From positions 1-48,106 of the forward strand of contig JAITJW010000172.1 in the NCBI GenBank assembly GCA_031278715.1: a stretch of DNA of 48,106 bases, in the 5' to 3' direction. The stretch comes from Treponema sp. GTDB lineage: Bacteria > Spirochaetota > Spirochaetia > Treponematales > Breznakiellaceae. A model generated the notes under the pieces. That model saw only the letters and a list, made by a program, of their open reading frames with translations, did no database searches and was not told where the DNA came from. This document shows, piece after piece, positions 6,837-17,060 of this stretch. Numbering within the stretch: the stretch's first letter is position 1; the number at the start of each line of letters is the position of its first letter. A program made the translations under genes and the position numbers.

Positions 6837-8801
6837 ATGTTACCAGATGAAAACTTGTCTTTTTCTTTATTCGGTCTTTCCGACGCGGTTCTTGGCGCCC
6901 TTGTCCATAAGGGCTTTGAAAAACCTACCTCCATACAGTCAATTGCCCTGCCCCGTTTGATGGCCGAAACAGGCCACCTTATCGTAAAGGCCCGGACGGG
7001 CACAGGGAAAACGGCCGCCTTCGGTATCCCCCTGGTGGAACGGATCACCACGAGGAATCACAAACCCCAGGCGCTGATCCTGACGCCCACCAGGGAACTG
7101 GCCCTTCAGGTTACCGGGGAGATCAAAAGCCTTATCCCGTACCAGGAAAACGGGCCTTCTGAGGGGCCCCCGCGGAATTTTCCGCGGATTACCGCGGTCT
7201 ACGGCGGGGCGTCGATTCGGAACCAGATTCTTGACCTTAAGCGGGGGACGGAGATTGTGGTAGGCACGCCGGGCCGTGTGCTGGACCTTATGGACCGTAA
7301 AATTCTGGACCTTTCCGGGGTAGACTGGTTCATCCTTGACGAAGCGGATGAGATGCTGGATATGGGCTTTTTTGAGGATGTAGAAACTATTATGCTTAAA
7401 ACCGGCCGTGACGTGCCGGTGGAGCCGCCCATTGTGGAGGCTGAAACGGTACCTGCTGCCACGGTCTCTGCAAAAACGGCCCGCGCGGGGTCCTTGCCCT
7501 ACCGGGTTGCCCTGTTCTCCGCCACTATGCCGGAAGCCATTCTAAATGTGGTAAAAAAACACATCGGAGAAGCGGATATTTTGGAGGATACGGCCCCAGA
7601 CGAAGGGATTCCGGGGCCATCCCTCTTGATCGATCAGTTTTACATGGTTCTTAAACGGGAAGACCGGCTGGAGGCGCTGCGGCGGATCATTGACGGGGCC
7701 GAAAATTTTTACGGTCTTGTCTTCTGCGCTACCAAGATCGAGACCGATGAACTTGCCCGGCGGCTGGTAGAAAACGGCTATTCTGCAGAGGCGATCCACG
7801 GGGACCTTTCCCAGGAGGCCAGGGAACGGACTTTAAGGCGCTTCCGTTCAAAACAGACAACCATCATGGTGGCCACGGATGTGGCCGCCCGGGGTCTGGA
7901 TATTGAGCGGCTGACCCACGTCGTGAACTGGGACTTGCCCCATGACCGGGAAACGTATGTTCACCGGATTGGCCGTACCGGCCGGGCGGGGCGGAAAGGC
8001 AAGGCCGTAACCCTGGTTCTGCCTTCGGACCGGGGCAGGATAAGCCATTTGTCCCGAAGTATGGAAAGGACCCTGGGCAGCGGTATCTGCTGGATGAAAG
8101 TACCGTCGGTAAAATCGGTGATGAAAGCTCTGCGGGCCCGGATTGTGGCCGATGCCCTGGCAGGACTGCCGGATCTTCCCCCGGAAGGCGGTCCCATCGC
8201 GGGGGATACGGAACCGGCGGAAGTCCCCGGCGTAATGGAGGAGACCGCGGTCCCCTTTTTAGCTAAGGTATGCCGGAGCCTCATTGAACGGCTGGGAGCG
8301 GAAAAGGCGCTGGAAGCCCTGATCACGTTACACTACGGGGAACTGCTGGATCCTTCCCGTTACGGGACGGTGACTGAATTTGCGGAAACCCTGCCCCCGC
8401 GTCCTGGCCGGGTTGCGGGGTTGCGGGGAGGATTTTTTCAGGATGGGGAACGGGTGGGGCCGGGACCCCACGGTCGCCGGGGTGCTTCCTACGAGGGCCG
8501 TCCAGTCAGGGAAGGACGCAGGCCGGGTAAAAAAAGAAATTCTACCGGGGAAGAGAGCTGGTCAAACGCCGCACGGGTCTACGTGGGCTTGGGACGGCAG
8601 CACGGGGCTTCCGCACGGGATGTGGCGGCCTTGCTCTCACGGGCCGGCGGTGTACCGGGTCGCATGGTGGATGACATCGAAATAAAAGATTATTGTGCTT
8701 TTGCCACCCTGCCGGAGGATGCTGCGCGGCGGGCCTGTGTCTTTTCCCGCAGTGCCCAGGATATTCCGCCTATCAAGTTCGCCAAGCCGCTAAAAATATA
8801 G
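6837..8801 (+). CDS. deaD: DEAD-box ATP-dependent RNA helicase with DbpA-type RNA-binding C-terminus
   Basis: This helicase unwinds or remodels RNA, typically during ribosome assembly or cold adaptation. The helicase core is complete: Q-motif near residues 30-35, Walker A ARTGTGKT (52-59), PTRELALQ, GTPGR, DEAD (about 168-171), SAT (about 227), the VATDVAARGLD block and HRIGRTGRAGR (about 375). Between DEAD and SAT sits a Pro/Ala-rich insert of roughly 30 residues that most family members lack. The C-terminal ~70 residues (VYVGLGRQHGA to ATLPEDAARR) match the DbpA RNA-binding domain, separated from the core by a charged Gly/Arg-rich linker. Length 654 aa. It converges on the PocR regulator gene with 33 bp between stops, where GC-rich complementary stretches may form a terminator. 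Confidence 0.93.
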   Translation: MLPDENLSFSLFGLSDAVLGALVHKGFEKPTSIQSIALPRLMAETGHLIVKARTGTGKTAAFGIPLVERITTRNHKPQALILTPTRELALQVTGEIKSLIPYQENGPSEGPPRNFPRITAVYGGASIRNQILDLKRGTEIVVGTPGRVLDLMDRKILDLSGVDWFILDEADEMLDMGFFEDVETIMLKTGRDVPVEPPIVEAETVPAATVSAKTARAGSLPYRVALFSATMPEAILNVVKKHIGEADILEDTAPDEGIPGPSLLIDQFYMVLKREDRLEALRRIIDGAENFYGLVFCATKIETDELARRLVENGYSAEAIHGDLSQEARERTLRRFRSKQTTIMVATDVAARGLDIERLTHVVNWDLPHDRETYVHRIGRTGRAGRKGKAVTLVLPSDRGRISHLSRSMERTLGSGICWMKVPSVKSVMKALRARIVADALAGLPDLPPEGGPIAGDTEPAEVPGVMEETAVPFLAKVCRSLIERLGAEKALEALITLHYGELLDPSRYGTVTEFAETLPPRPGRVAGLRGGFFQDGERVGPGPHGRRGASYEGRPVREGRRPGKKRNSTGEESWSNAARVYVGLGRQHGASARDVAALLSRAGGVPGRMVDDIEIKDYCAFATLPEDAARRACVFSRSAQDIPPIKFAKPLKI

Positions 8802-8834
8802 GTGCGGGCCTTTGGCCGGGCGGGCCGGCGGGTT

Positions 8835-10196
8835 CTACTTCTTTTTGGCGATATTGCGGAAATGGGTTGAGAAATTCCGGTCCGAAATTTCCTTAACGCC
8901 GCCGTTTTGCCCCCGGTATTTGCCGGGGCTCAGGCCGGTGTAACTTTTGAATATTTTTGAAAACCAGCTTTGATCTTCAAACCCGCAGGCCCCGGCTATC
9001 TCGCTTAACGACTGATTCGTCTCCCGAAGCAGGCGGCTTGCCGCCTCTACCCGCAACTGGTTAAGGTAGCTGGAGAAATTCTCCCCCATTTCCTCTTTGA
9101 AAATAGTGCTAAAGTACGGGGGGGACAGACCTGACATATCTGCCACTTCTTTCAGGGTTATCTTCCGGTGATAGTTTTCCTGCAGATAGCGCTCAACCTT
9201 GCGCAGGGCGGCGGCATGCCGGACTCCCTGGAAAGAAAAGATCTGCTCCGCCATCTGTTCTACCATCACGTTCAACACGTCTGTCAGTTCTTCGATGGAT
9301 TTTGCGTCTTCGATGCGTTTAATATTTTCGTTATTCACTTCCATCTGATTCTGATCAAAACCGGAAGCAAAGCCCCCCGTACCTGTCCGGGACAACAGTA
9401 CCACAATTTCTATGGCCCTGAACTGGATGTACTTGTATTCTCCCGGATTGGAAAAAAGCAGGGCCGCCAATATTTCGTTCAGGATGGCCTTTCCCGATTC
9501 AGGATCCCCCCGGCGCAGGGTCGTAAGAAGCTGTCGTTCTTTGTCCATGGGATAACCGGGGAAATCGGTCCCCGGCGGATACTTCAATTCCAGTTCGTGA
9601 ATACTGGTCATAAGCCGGGCCTGCTGCTGGGCCCGGCGTTTAATGGTCTCGTAGTACCGCTCGTTCCCGGAGGACAACGATTCCGCGCAGATAAGCATCA
9701 GTTCTGCCAGGGCTCTGATCTTTTCCGGCTTTGCGTAGGGGAACTGATTCATCTTTTCAAGAAACAGGGGGTCCGTTACCGGTTCTTTGTCAACGTAGCA
9801 GATTTCGGCGCCGGACTCGTCCCGAAAACCGGAACCCAGCAGTGCGCCCACAAAACGGCTCTGAATATAAATGGGACTGGTCCAGAACATAAACCCCAAA
9901 GAACAGCGGTACGTGTAACTGCCCCCATAGCGGTACGATTCTCTGATGGCGGTGAAATGCAGATTGTCACAGGGGTTTGGCGGAGCTTCCGTAATTTGGT
10001 CCGGCAGCATTTCTCCGTTGCGGCGGATACAGTCCAGGCATATATTTCTATCGGAAAAAACTTCCCCGTACATCTCGGGGATAACTTTGCAATTACAATC
10101 ATGAACGCAGACCATAGCGCCGGTTGCCTTGGCATAATTAGTCAATATACCGTAGGCTTTTATTAAGAGCGACTCGGTCCCTTCATTCTTCGACAT
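8835..10196 (-). CDS. AraC-family regulator with PocR sensory domain (copy 1)
   Basis: 453 aa. The N-terminal half is a PocR-type ligand-binding domain with several Cys (C30, C34, C36, C53, C56), followed by the RYGGSYTYRCSLGFMFWTSPI stretch, of which 20 residues or fewer are conserved in copy 2. A helical linker follows, then a C-terminal double HTH of the AraC type (LKEVADMSGLSPPYFSTIFK and CGFEDQSWFSKIFKSYTGLSP). PocR domains sense small metabolites; the prototype controls propanediol and cobalamin genes. The start at 10196 has AGGAGAG close upstream. It lies only 20 bp downstream of a paralogue, so the two are probably cotranscribed after a tandem duplication. No adjacent metabolic operon indicates the ligand. 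Confidence 0.88.
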   Translation of the reverse strand: MSKNEGTESLLIKAYGILTNYAKATGAMVCVHDCNCKVIPEMYGEVFSDRNICLDCIRRNGEMLPDQITEAPPNPCDNLHFTAIRESYRYGGSYTYRCSLGFMFWTSPIYIQSRFVGALLGSGFRDESGAEICYVDKEPVTDPLFLEKMNQFPYAKPEKIRALAELMLICAESLSSGNERYYETIKRRAQQQARLMTSIHELELKYPPGTDFPGYPMDKERQLLTTLRRGDPESGKAILNEILAALLFSNPGEYKYIQFRAIEIVVLLSRTGTGGFASGFDQNQMEVNNENIKRIEDAKSIEELTDVLNVMVEQMAEQIFSFQGVRHAAALRKVERYLQENYHRKITLKEVADMSGLSPPYFSTIFKEEMGENFSSYLNQLRVEAASRLLRETNQSLSEIAGACGFEDQSWFSKIFKSYTGLSPGKYRGQNGGVKEISDRNFSTHFRNIAKKK

Positions 10197-10216
10197 ACCT
10201 TATCTCTCCTGATATG

Positions 10217-11566
10217 CTAACCAACATGGTAATTATCCAGAGAGTAATTTATTCCTCCCTGCTCCCGGTATTTTCCGGGACTGTAACCGGTGTAGCTTTT
10301 GAATATCTTGGAAAACCAGCTTTGATCTTCAAAGCCGCAGGACTCCGAGATTTCATTAAGGGTAGCCCTGGTTTCAAGGAGCATGGTACAGGCCTTTTCC
10401 ACGCGCAGCCGGTTGAGGTGGGTGGAAAGGTGTTCCCCCATCTCTTCCCTGAAGATGGTACTGAAATAGGGTGCAGAAAGTCCCGATGCAGTGGCAATTT
10501 CTTCCAAACTTACCTTGCGAGTATAATTTTTCCAGATAAAGCGTTCCGCCCTTCGCAGGGCAGAAGCATGCCGCAGACCGTGGAACGAGAAAATTCTTCC
10601 TGCCATCCGTTCAACAATGCGGTGAAGATTACCCTGAAGTTCCTCTATAGTAGCAGAATCGTTGATCTTCTTCAAGTAGAGGTTATTTTCCTCCAGAAGG
10701 GGATCGCTTGTCTTTTCCAAGGTACAGGAGCGGGAGAGAAATACCACCAGTTCTATGGCCCGGCAGCGAAAAAATCGCATATCCCCCGGGCATATTGTCT
10801 TTAAGTCATCAAAAATATCTTCCAATATCCTCCGCCCGGCGTTACTGTCCCCCCGGCGCAGGGCGGCAATCAGCAGCCGCTCGTTGGAACTGGGCTGGGC
10901 GGTTTCCGGCAGTCTTGCGCCGGCAGGCGAAGCCTGTTCCTCCACCGTCCCTGACCCAAGAGCAGAAGGCTCAAGATCCTGCCGGTCCCCGTTTTTCCCA
11001 GGCAGGGTGGCGCCGGAAGATATTTGCTGCGCGCAGATCAGCATCATCTGGGCCAGCGCCTTTATTTCTTCGTAGTCCCGCCGGGGGATCGTCTCAAGGT
11101 CGTCCCTGATCCGGTCAAACGTCGCACGGTCCGGGCAATAGGTCCGTATCCGTTCAAGAACTTCTTCCCGTTCAATCCCCAATACATTCCCCGCCAGGAG
11201 CGCGCCGGCGTAGCGCCCGCCCGAATAAAGGGGGCTGACCCAAAATACCAGTCCCAGGGGGCACATGTAGATATACGAACTTCCAAGTCTGCGGGATTCC
11301 TCGATACCCTTCTGATGCACATCCTCGCAGGATAAGCCTTCGCCCGACTTGTTGTACCCGCTGTCCAACCTGTGCTTGCAGCAGTAACTACATAGAGAAA
11401 CAGCAGATGTATCTTTTGGGGGGATCAGGCTGCTGCCGTCGGTGTCAATCACCGATACTACACAATCAGCAGCCTGTTCATAAGTTGTAAGGATGTTGCC
11501 GGCCTTGGAAAACAAGGGTTCGGTATCACGGTTCTTAATAATGGTTCCCGGCAGAGATTTCGACAT
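10217..11566 (-). CDS. AraC-family regulator with PocR sensory domain (copy 2)
   Basis: 449 aa, same architecture as its downstream neighbour. The N-terminal PocR domain (CSYCCKHRL and SSYIYMCPLGLVFWVSPLY) is joined by an acidic, Ser/Gly-rich linker around residues 195-230 to a C-terminal AraC double HTH. The HTH regions of the two copies are nearly colinear (FEDQSWFSKIFKSYTG in both), while the sensory domains have diverged. This suggests similar DNA sites but different ligands. That is inference. The start at 11566 follows AAGGGGG. The gene is preceded by 78 bp without a gene and then by two MalT-like regulators on the same strand. Confidence 0.88.
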   Translation of the reverse strand: MSKSLPGTIIKNRDTEPLFSKAGNILTTYEQAADCVVSVIDTDGSSLIPPKDTSAVSLCSYCCKHRLDSGYNKSGEGLSCEDVHQKGIEESRRLGSSYIYMCPLGLVFWVSPLYSGGRYAGALLAGNVLGIEREEVLERIRTYCPDRATFDRIRDDLETIPRRDYEEIKALAQMMLICAQQISSGATLPGKNGDRQDLEPSALGSGTVEEQASPAGARLPETAQPSSNERLLIAALRRGDSNAGRRILEDIFDDLKTICPGDMRFFRCRAIELVVFLSRSCTLEKTSDPLLEENNLYLKKINDSATIEELQGNLHRIVERMAGRIFSFHGLRHASALRRAERFIWKNYTRKVSLEEIATASGLSAPYFSTIFREEMGEHLSTHLNRLRVEKACTMLLETRATLNEISESCGFEDQSWFSKIFKSYTGYSPGKYREQGGINYSLDNYHVG

Positions 11567-11644
11567 GGTTTGCCCCCTTAAGACATAAAAAAGTAAATGT
11601 CTTCAAATTAACAGTTTACGGGGCTTATAGGAACGGAATACACC

Positions 11645-14356
11645 CTAATGGCTGACTTTTTTTAGAATCCCGTGAACAAGGGCAATTCTGACGGCATCGG
11701 CACGGTTCACTGCCCCAAGTTTCCGGTAAATATTTTTGATGATTTCTTTTACAGCATTAAGCGAAAGATGCTCCTGGCGCGCTATCTCTTCCCTGGTAAA
11801 GCCCTGGGATAGGGCGTTCAACACCGCTTTTTCCCGGCGCCGCAGGAGGATTCCGCCGTCTTTTTGGAAGTTCGCCCTCCCCAATCCGCGGGCGGCCAAG
11901 CCGGTAATCATCTTGCCGTAAGCTACCGCACGTTTCATGACCGATTCCAGCCATTCACGGTCCTGCTGAATCTTGTGATACCCCGAATTTTCCACACTGA
12001 CCGGTACGGAATTGACAGTTTTCGTAGTATCCAGGACCAGGGAGGCAAGGAGCCGCATGTCTTTCCCCAGTTCGACAAAGGGCGTATCCAGGCCGTATTC
12101 CCTGCTTATATCACGGGCAGCCTCCAGCTTTTCCCGGGCAGCCCGGTAATCTGCCAAGTGCAGCCAGCAGGCGGCTTCCAGGACGGTTTTTTCCAGTTTT
12201 CCCAGCAGAAAACTATCAAGGCTGTTATGGTTTTTGCCCGTTTCCAATACGGAAAGGGCCGTACGGTAACGTTTTCCTGCATAGAAACACTTTGCCCGTA
12301 CCAGGGTTTCCAGGGGGCGGAGAATATTATTTACTTCGTATGTTTCAAAATCACCGCTTAGCCAGGAGGCAATAGGGGCAAGCTCTCCGGTCTGGGCATA
12401 AAACCAGGAACACTCAATGTCGTAAATAACATAACGGTTCTGATACTCCTTGATATCAAGCTGGGCTTTAAGCTGTCTGAGTATCTCCTCGATACCGGAA
12501 AAATTTCCGGTATGGATAGCAATCCTGAGCAGGAGAAACAGCCCCCGGCTTTCGGTCTCGTACTGATGGTTCGCCTTGGCCTGTATGAGCGCCTGCCGGG
12601 CAAAATTTTCCGCGGTCTGCATGTCTCCCTTGAAGTAGCAATACTCACAGCGGCCAAGGGAATCGATACCGGACAGGTGGCCCTCTCCTATCTTCACTAT
12701 CAGGGGCGCGGCCCGGGCATAAGCCTGCAGGTATTCCTCAAACGCATCCGGCTTTGCGGGAAACCCGACCTGACAGATATACGATGACACGTTGCCCTGG
12801 CTGAAATTCTTGCTTACAAGGGTAACATGGGAGTTATAATAATGATTGGCCTTTTCAAAACAGGGGAAAAAATCATAATCCCCTGTATGGCGGGAGGTAA
12901 AAATCCTGGTAAAACCCAGGCAAAAATACAGGGGGGTAAGAACCCGGGCGTTAAAGGAAGCAGTGCTTTGTCTTTCAAATTCGGCAATTGCCTGACGGCA
13001 GACAAGGGCGGATTCATCAAAACGGGTCATGGCAAACAACAGTCTTGCGCGCGTAACATAACGCAGGTACAGAATTACTTCTTTCCTGTTCAGCCCCAGG
13101 ACGGAATCGCTGTTCGCCGCCTCGCCCAGCGTATCCATAGCGGGAATCCGTTCGATAATCGACAGAAAAAAGGAAGCTACACCGCTGGGCAGGACTATGG
13201 GAAAGGCAAAGCACAAATTAAGAAAGCCCCCGTAATCCCCGGCTTTTTCATAATACATTGCGGCATCATGTCGCAGGTTATTGCACAGGCACCATTCGGC
13301 GTTTTTACAGCAAACATCGTACCGTTCTTCGGGGGAAAGCTCATGCTGTTTTTCTTTAAGAAATTCGACAAGCAGGTTATGGATGCGGTAACCGTTAAGG
13401 TACGAATCGTAACGGATAAAAGAGCTGATCTGTTCCAGCTTTCTTCTCTGTTCCCCGGTAGCGTCCAGTTTATCCAGCAGTTCAAGAGGCCAGTATTCGC
13501 CAAGGGAAAGTTTGATAAGGAACTTCCGGGCATCTTTGTCCAGGAAAGAAAAGAAAAAATTGTCAATCATCCTGAACAGGGGAAGTTTTATCAGTTCCGG
13601 CGAATAACGGAGTTCCGTTTGGTTCTGCTTTACCGCGTTCTGGACGACAAGGCTCAGTATCTGGGGCCACCCTTCGGTATCCCGCCAAAATGATTCTGAG
13701 TCATCCGGGGAAACATTCAGATGCTGCGCGGCAAAATACTTGTCTATTTCTTCCGGGGTAAAGCGAAGGTCCTCCACAGTAATTCTGGCTAAATGACCCT
13801 TGGAAAGCAGGGGCAAAATTTTAATTTGGGGCTCGGAACGGCCAATAAGGACCACCGTGGCGTTGGGCAGGGGGAAGGCCAGGACATTGTTAAAAAGATT
13901 CAATACGGCGGAATCGTGAATTAAATGGAAATCATCGTACACAATTACATAACGCGGCTCCCTGCCGGAAGGCGGGGTGGAATCTTCCATAGCCTTGACA
14001 GCCTGTTCTACCAGAACGTAAAAGCGATCAAGCTGTCGGTTTGTCTCGGGGAACCCCAGGTCCAGCAGGGAATTTCCCAGATCGGGGTTACGCAGGGTAA
14101 TACAGGAACATAAATTTTCCCAGAAGTGACGGCTTACGTTATCCCGCACGGTAAGCTGAACCCACAAGGAAATAATAGCATTGTTTTGCAGAAACGAATA
14201 CACCGCCGACGATTTACCATAACCCTGACCGGCCACCACGGTTACTACCTGGCTTTGCAGCGCCAAGGCCAGGGTTTTATTCAACTGGGGCCGATCAAGG
14301 CAATCGGCCATTGAGGAAAGAGAAGATGGTTTCCGGTAAATGCTCCCTTCGGTCAT
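11645..14356 (-). CDS. MalT-like LuxR-family ATP-dependent transcriptional regulator (copy 1)
   Basis: 903 aa with the STAND architecture of MalT. It has an N-terminal P-loop ATPase (AGQGYGKSS at about 42-50; Walker B YVIVYDDFHLI near 130), winged-helix and helical-repeat regions, and a C-terminal LuxR HTH (LLRRREKAVLNALSQGFT, then NAVKEIIKNIYRKLG). Such proteins oligomerise with ATP and inducer to activate promoters. The start codon shares one base with the stop of the upstream paralogue, which indicates coupled translation. Inducer and targets are unknown. Similarity to its neighbour throughout suggests tandem duplication. Confidence 0.88.
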   Translation of the reverse strand: MTEGSIYRKPSSLSSMADCLDRPQLNKTLALALQSQVVTVVAGQGYGKSSAVYSFLQNNAIISLWVQLTVRDNVSRHFWENLCSCITLRNPDLGNSLLDLGFPETNRQLDRFYVLVEQAVKAMEDSTPPSGREPRYVIVYDDFHLIHDSAVLNLFNNVLAFPLPNATVVLIGRSEPQIKILPLLSKGHLARITVEDLRFTPEEIDKYFAAQHLNVSPDDSESFWRDTEGWPQILSLVVQNAVKQNQTELRYSPELIKLPLFRMIDNFFFSFLDKDARKFLIKLSLGEYWPLELLDKLDATGEQRRKLEQISSFIRYDSYLNGYRIHNLLVEFLKEKQHELSPEERYDVCCKNAEWCLCNNLRHDAAMYYEKAGDYGGFLNLCFAFPIVLPSGVASFFLSIIERIPAMDTLGEAANSDSVLGLNRKEVILYLRYVTRARLLFAMTRFDESALVCRQAIAEFERQSTASFNARVLTPLYFCLGFTRIFTSRHTGDYDFFPCFEKANHYYNSHVTLVSKNFSQGNVSSYICQVGFPAKPDAFEEYLQAYARAAPLIVKIGEGHLSGIDSLGRCEYCYFKGDMQTAENFARQALIQAKANHQYETESRGLFLLLRIAIHTGNFSGIEEILRQLKAQLDIKEYQNRYVIYDIECSWFYAQTGELAPIASWLSGDFETYEVNNILRPLETLVRAKCFYAGKRYRTALSVLETGKNHNSLDSFLLGKLEKTVLEAACWLHLADYRAAREKLEAARDISREYGLDTPFVELGKDMRLLASLVLDTTKTVNSVPVSVENSGYHKIQQDREWLESVMKRAVAYGKMITGLAARGLGRANFQKDGGILLRRREKAVLNALSQGFTREEIARQEHLSLNAVKEIIKNIYRKLGAVNRADAVRIALVHGILKKVSH

Positions 14357-16986
14357 TATCCGTCCAGTTTCAGGATTCCTGCCTCGACTGCCGCCTGTAC
14401 GGCATGAGAACGGTTCACCGCCCCCAACTTGTTATAAACGCTGCGGATTATGCTCTTGACGGTGTTGATTGAAAGGGACAGCGTTTCTGCAATTTCCATC
14501 CGGGTAAGCCCCCGCGAAAGGCAGGAAAGAACCTCCCGTTCCCGGTAGGAGAGAAGCGGCCGTGGAGTAAAAAGACGCTGAGATGAAGCGCAAGCCTGCC
14601 CCATGTAGCGCTCCTTACCGGAAAAATCCCGTTCCCTGAAGGTCCCGGCAATAACAAACAGTTTTTTTGCGTAACCCGCGGCTTCCCGCTTCAGGCCCGC
14701 AAGCCATTCCCGGTCAATACCGGGAATATCTTCTTTAAGGGCCCAATCCATAAGGGACCGGGTATAGCGGCCTAGCTCAACAAACGGCATAGTGATGCCA
14801 CTGGACCGGGCCAGCCGGTATGAGGACCGTAATGCGGTCAGGACCTCCTCCGGTTCCCTGGCGTTATGGCGGCACACCGCCTCCATAGCCAGAGTTTCCA
14901 GCTTTCCAAACAGCAACATCCCCTCCATATCCCCGCGATCTACCAGGGAAGCCAGGGCTGCAGAATATCTTTTTTCACCTAAATGATACTTGGCTTTTAC
15001 CAGAATTTCCAGCCCCCGGCCCCGGTCATTGATCTCGCCTTCCTCAAATTCGTTTTTTAGCCAGGGGGCAAGGCGTTCCGTATCTCCAATCTGGGTACAA
15101 AACCAGCCTATAATTATATCATAGTGGACAAGACGGTTACGGTAATATTTCTGTTTTTTCTGGGCTTCAAGGGAATCCAGAATCTTCTTTATTTCCCCGC
15201 AGTTACCGCAGTGAATATTAATCCGCAGAAGGTAAAATAGGGAACGGTTTTCTATTTCGTACTGGTTCTGTTCCCTTGCCTTTTCCAGCGCCCGGCGGAC
15301 AAGGTCATTCGCCTGAGATAAATCACCCCGGAAATAGGCGTATTCCCCCCGCGCAAGGTCGTCCATGCCGTACATGCAGCCCCCAAAGGCCCGGACCCCG
15401 AAGGGAACGCTTCTCTCCAGAGCTGTAAGGTAGGGCAGTATTTTTTCTTCTTCTGCTTCCCGTACCCGGCATACATAGGAACCCAGCATTACCACCGACG
15501 CCGGGGGACAGGGAATATGGGCAGTACGGGGGCTGTAACAGGCCGCCTTTTCAAAGTTCTCCACATAGTCGTAATCCCCGGTATCCGCACTGGTAATAAG
15601 GCCCACAAAGCCCAGGTAGAGGTAACAGTCCCGCAGGACCTGGCAGACTTCTTCCGAAGCCCGTATGGCGGAATCTTGCCCTTCCAAACGCCTGATATGC
15701 GCCCGCAACCCGTCGTTACATTCATCAAAAAGGCCCAAGCTCATGTGTATTTTACCGCGAAGGGCCTCCAGCATGGGATTTTCCCGGCGCAGGGATTCCG
15801 GCACGCGGCCAAGCAGCTCTTTAAGGTACAGGGCTACATGGTTGGGGACGATCAGGGGAAACATATCGATAATGGCAATAATACTCTGGTAGTCCCCGGC
15901 CTTTTCGTAGTAGTTAAGGGCGTCTATTCTCCGGTCATTATTGACGCACCACTGGGCCGCCACACGGTAAATTTCTTGTTTTTCCTGTTCGTCAAGTTCA
16001 TTTTGCTTAAGGGTAAGGCATTCAAGAAAGAGATGGTGGACACTGTAACTGTTGGAATAGGGATCGCGGTGGATAAACGAACCGATCTCCTCCATCTCTG
16101 TGATAAGGTCTTTTTCCGGATTTATGGCTTCCAGCAGTTTCTGCGACAAAAAATCAATAAGGCTAAGCTTGATAAGGAATTTCCGCAGCCCCGGAGAGAC
16201 GACATCCAAAACCTCTGTTTCCAGCAGGCGGAAAATATTGCTGCGCATTCCCGGCAGATGGTCCTCCATCATCAGGACAGACGCGGGCACGCGCTTTAGA
16301 AACAAAGCCGCCAGGTGGGTGGCGAAGGCCCAGCCTTCGGTATCCTGACAAACCCTGGCGGTGGCCCGGCGGCCCACCCTGAGCCCCTGAATCTGAAAGT
16401 ACGCCGCTGTCTCCTCTTCCGTAAAGCGCAGATCCTCTTCGGTTATGCGCGTATGGATATGCCGCGAATCCAGAACGCCGATGTTGAGATTGGGAGCAGT
16501 TCGGGAAATGATGATGGAAGTTATGTTGGAAAAAGGGCTGGTTATGGATTGCTCCATGAAGCGGAGTACTTCCTCGTTTTTGAGCAGGTGAAAATCATCG
16601 TACACAAAGACATACCGGGATTCGGGGTCAATGTGTTCCTGCGGTATGGTCAGGTACTGGTCAAAGCGGCGCCCCGTATCGGGGAATCCGTGTTCAGCCA
16701 GCCGCCGCGCCGTTTCCTTATCGATAGAGCTTACCACGGCAGTAAAATTTTCCCAAAAACGTTCCTGAATATTGTCCCGTTCGGAAAGCTGCATCCAGGC
16801 GGTAAGGAACCTGCGGGTCTGTAAAAATGAATACACTGCCTGGGTTTTCCCGTAGCCCGCCCCGGCAGTTACGGTAATAACCGGACTCTGCATTGCCTTT
16901 TCCAGCAGGAGGTGAATTCTGGACCGTTCAAGGTATAGCTGGTTTCCTTCCCGAAAAGGGACGGTACCATGTACAGAAGCAATCAT
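14356..16986 (-). CDS. MalT-like LuxR-family ATP-dependent transcriptional regulator (copy 2)
   Basis: 876 aa, paralogue of the gene just downstream. P-loop AGAGYGKT (41-48), Walker B YVFVYDDFHLL, tetratricopeptide-like helical middle, and a C-terminal LuxR HTH (LSYREREVLSCLSRGLT, then NTVKSIIRSVYNKLGAVNRS). It is the first gene of a minus-strand series of four regulators and lies divergent from fliG1, 74 bp away. The conserved Asp-Asp-Phe-His stretch after Walker B is shared by both copies. Function as a sugar- or metabolite-responsive activator is inferred from the family. Confidence 0.88.
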   Translation of the reverse strand: MIASVHGTVPFREGNQLYLERSRIHLLLEKAMQSPVITVTAGAGYGKTQAVYSFLQTRRFLTAWMQLSERDNIQERFWENFTAVVSSIDKETARRLAEHGFPDTGRRFDQYLTIPQEHIDPESRYVFVYDDFHLLKNEEVLRFMEQSITSPFSNITSIIISRTAPNLNIGVLDSRHIHTRITEEDLRFTEEETAAYFQIQGLRVGRRATARVCQDTEGWAFATHLAALFLKRVPASVLMMEDHLPGMRSNIFRLLETEVLDVVSPGLRKFLIKLSLIDFLSQKLLEAINPEKDLITEMEEIGSFIHRDPYSNSYSVHHLFLECLTLKQNELDEQEKQEIYRVAAQWCVNNDRRIDALNYYEKAGDYQSIIAIIDMFPLIVPNHVALYLKELLGRVPESLRRENPMLEALRGKIHMSLGLFDECNDGLRAHIRRLEGQDSAIRASEEVCQVLRDCYLYLGFVGLITSADTGDYDYVENFEKAACYSPRTAHIPCPPASVVMLGSYVCRVREAEEEKILPYLTALERSVPFGVRAFGGCMYGMDDLARGEYAYFRGDLSQANDLVRRALEKAREQNQYEIENRSLFYLLRINIHCGNCGEIKKILDSLEAQKKQKYYRNRLVHYDIIIGWFCTQIGDTERLAPWLKNEFEEGEINDRGRGLEILVKAKYHLGEKRYSAALASLVDRGDMEGMLLFGKLETLAMEAVCRHNAREPEEVLTALRSSYRLARSSGITMPFVELGRYTRSLMDWALKEDIPGIDREWLAGLKREAAGYAKKLFVIAGTFRERDFSGKERYMGQACASSQRLFTPRPLLSYREREVLSCLSRGLTRMEIAETLSLSINTVKSIIRSVYNKLGAVNRSHAVQAAVEAGILKLDG

Positions 16987-17060
16987 TTTTAACCCTGTGT
17001 ATAAATGTAACCTCTCTACCTATGCTTTTCAAGGAAACATCAATCGCTTATGATTGAAAC

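Noticed and set aside
9168-10166. Long plus-strand frame opposite the PocR regulator
   Set aside because: Its translation has no recognisable family and it lies fully antisense to a well-supported AraC/PocR gene.
12827-13693. Plus-strand frame of ~290 codons inside a MalT-like gene
   Set aside because: Antisense shadow with random-looking composition.
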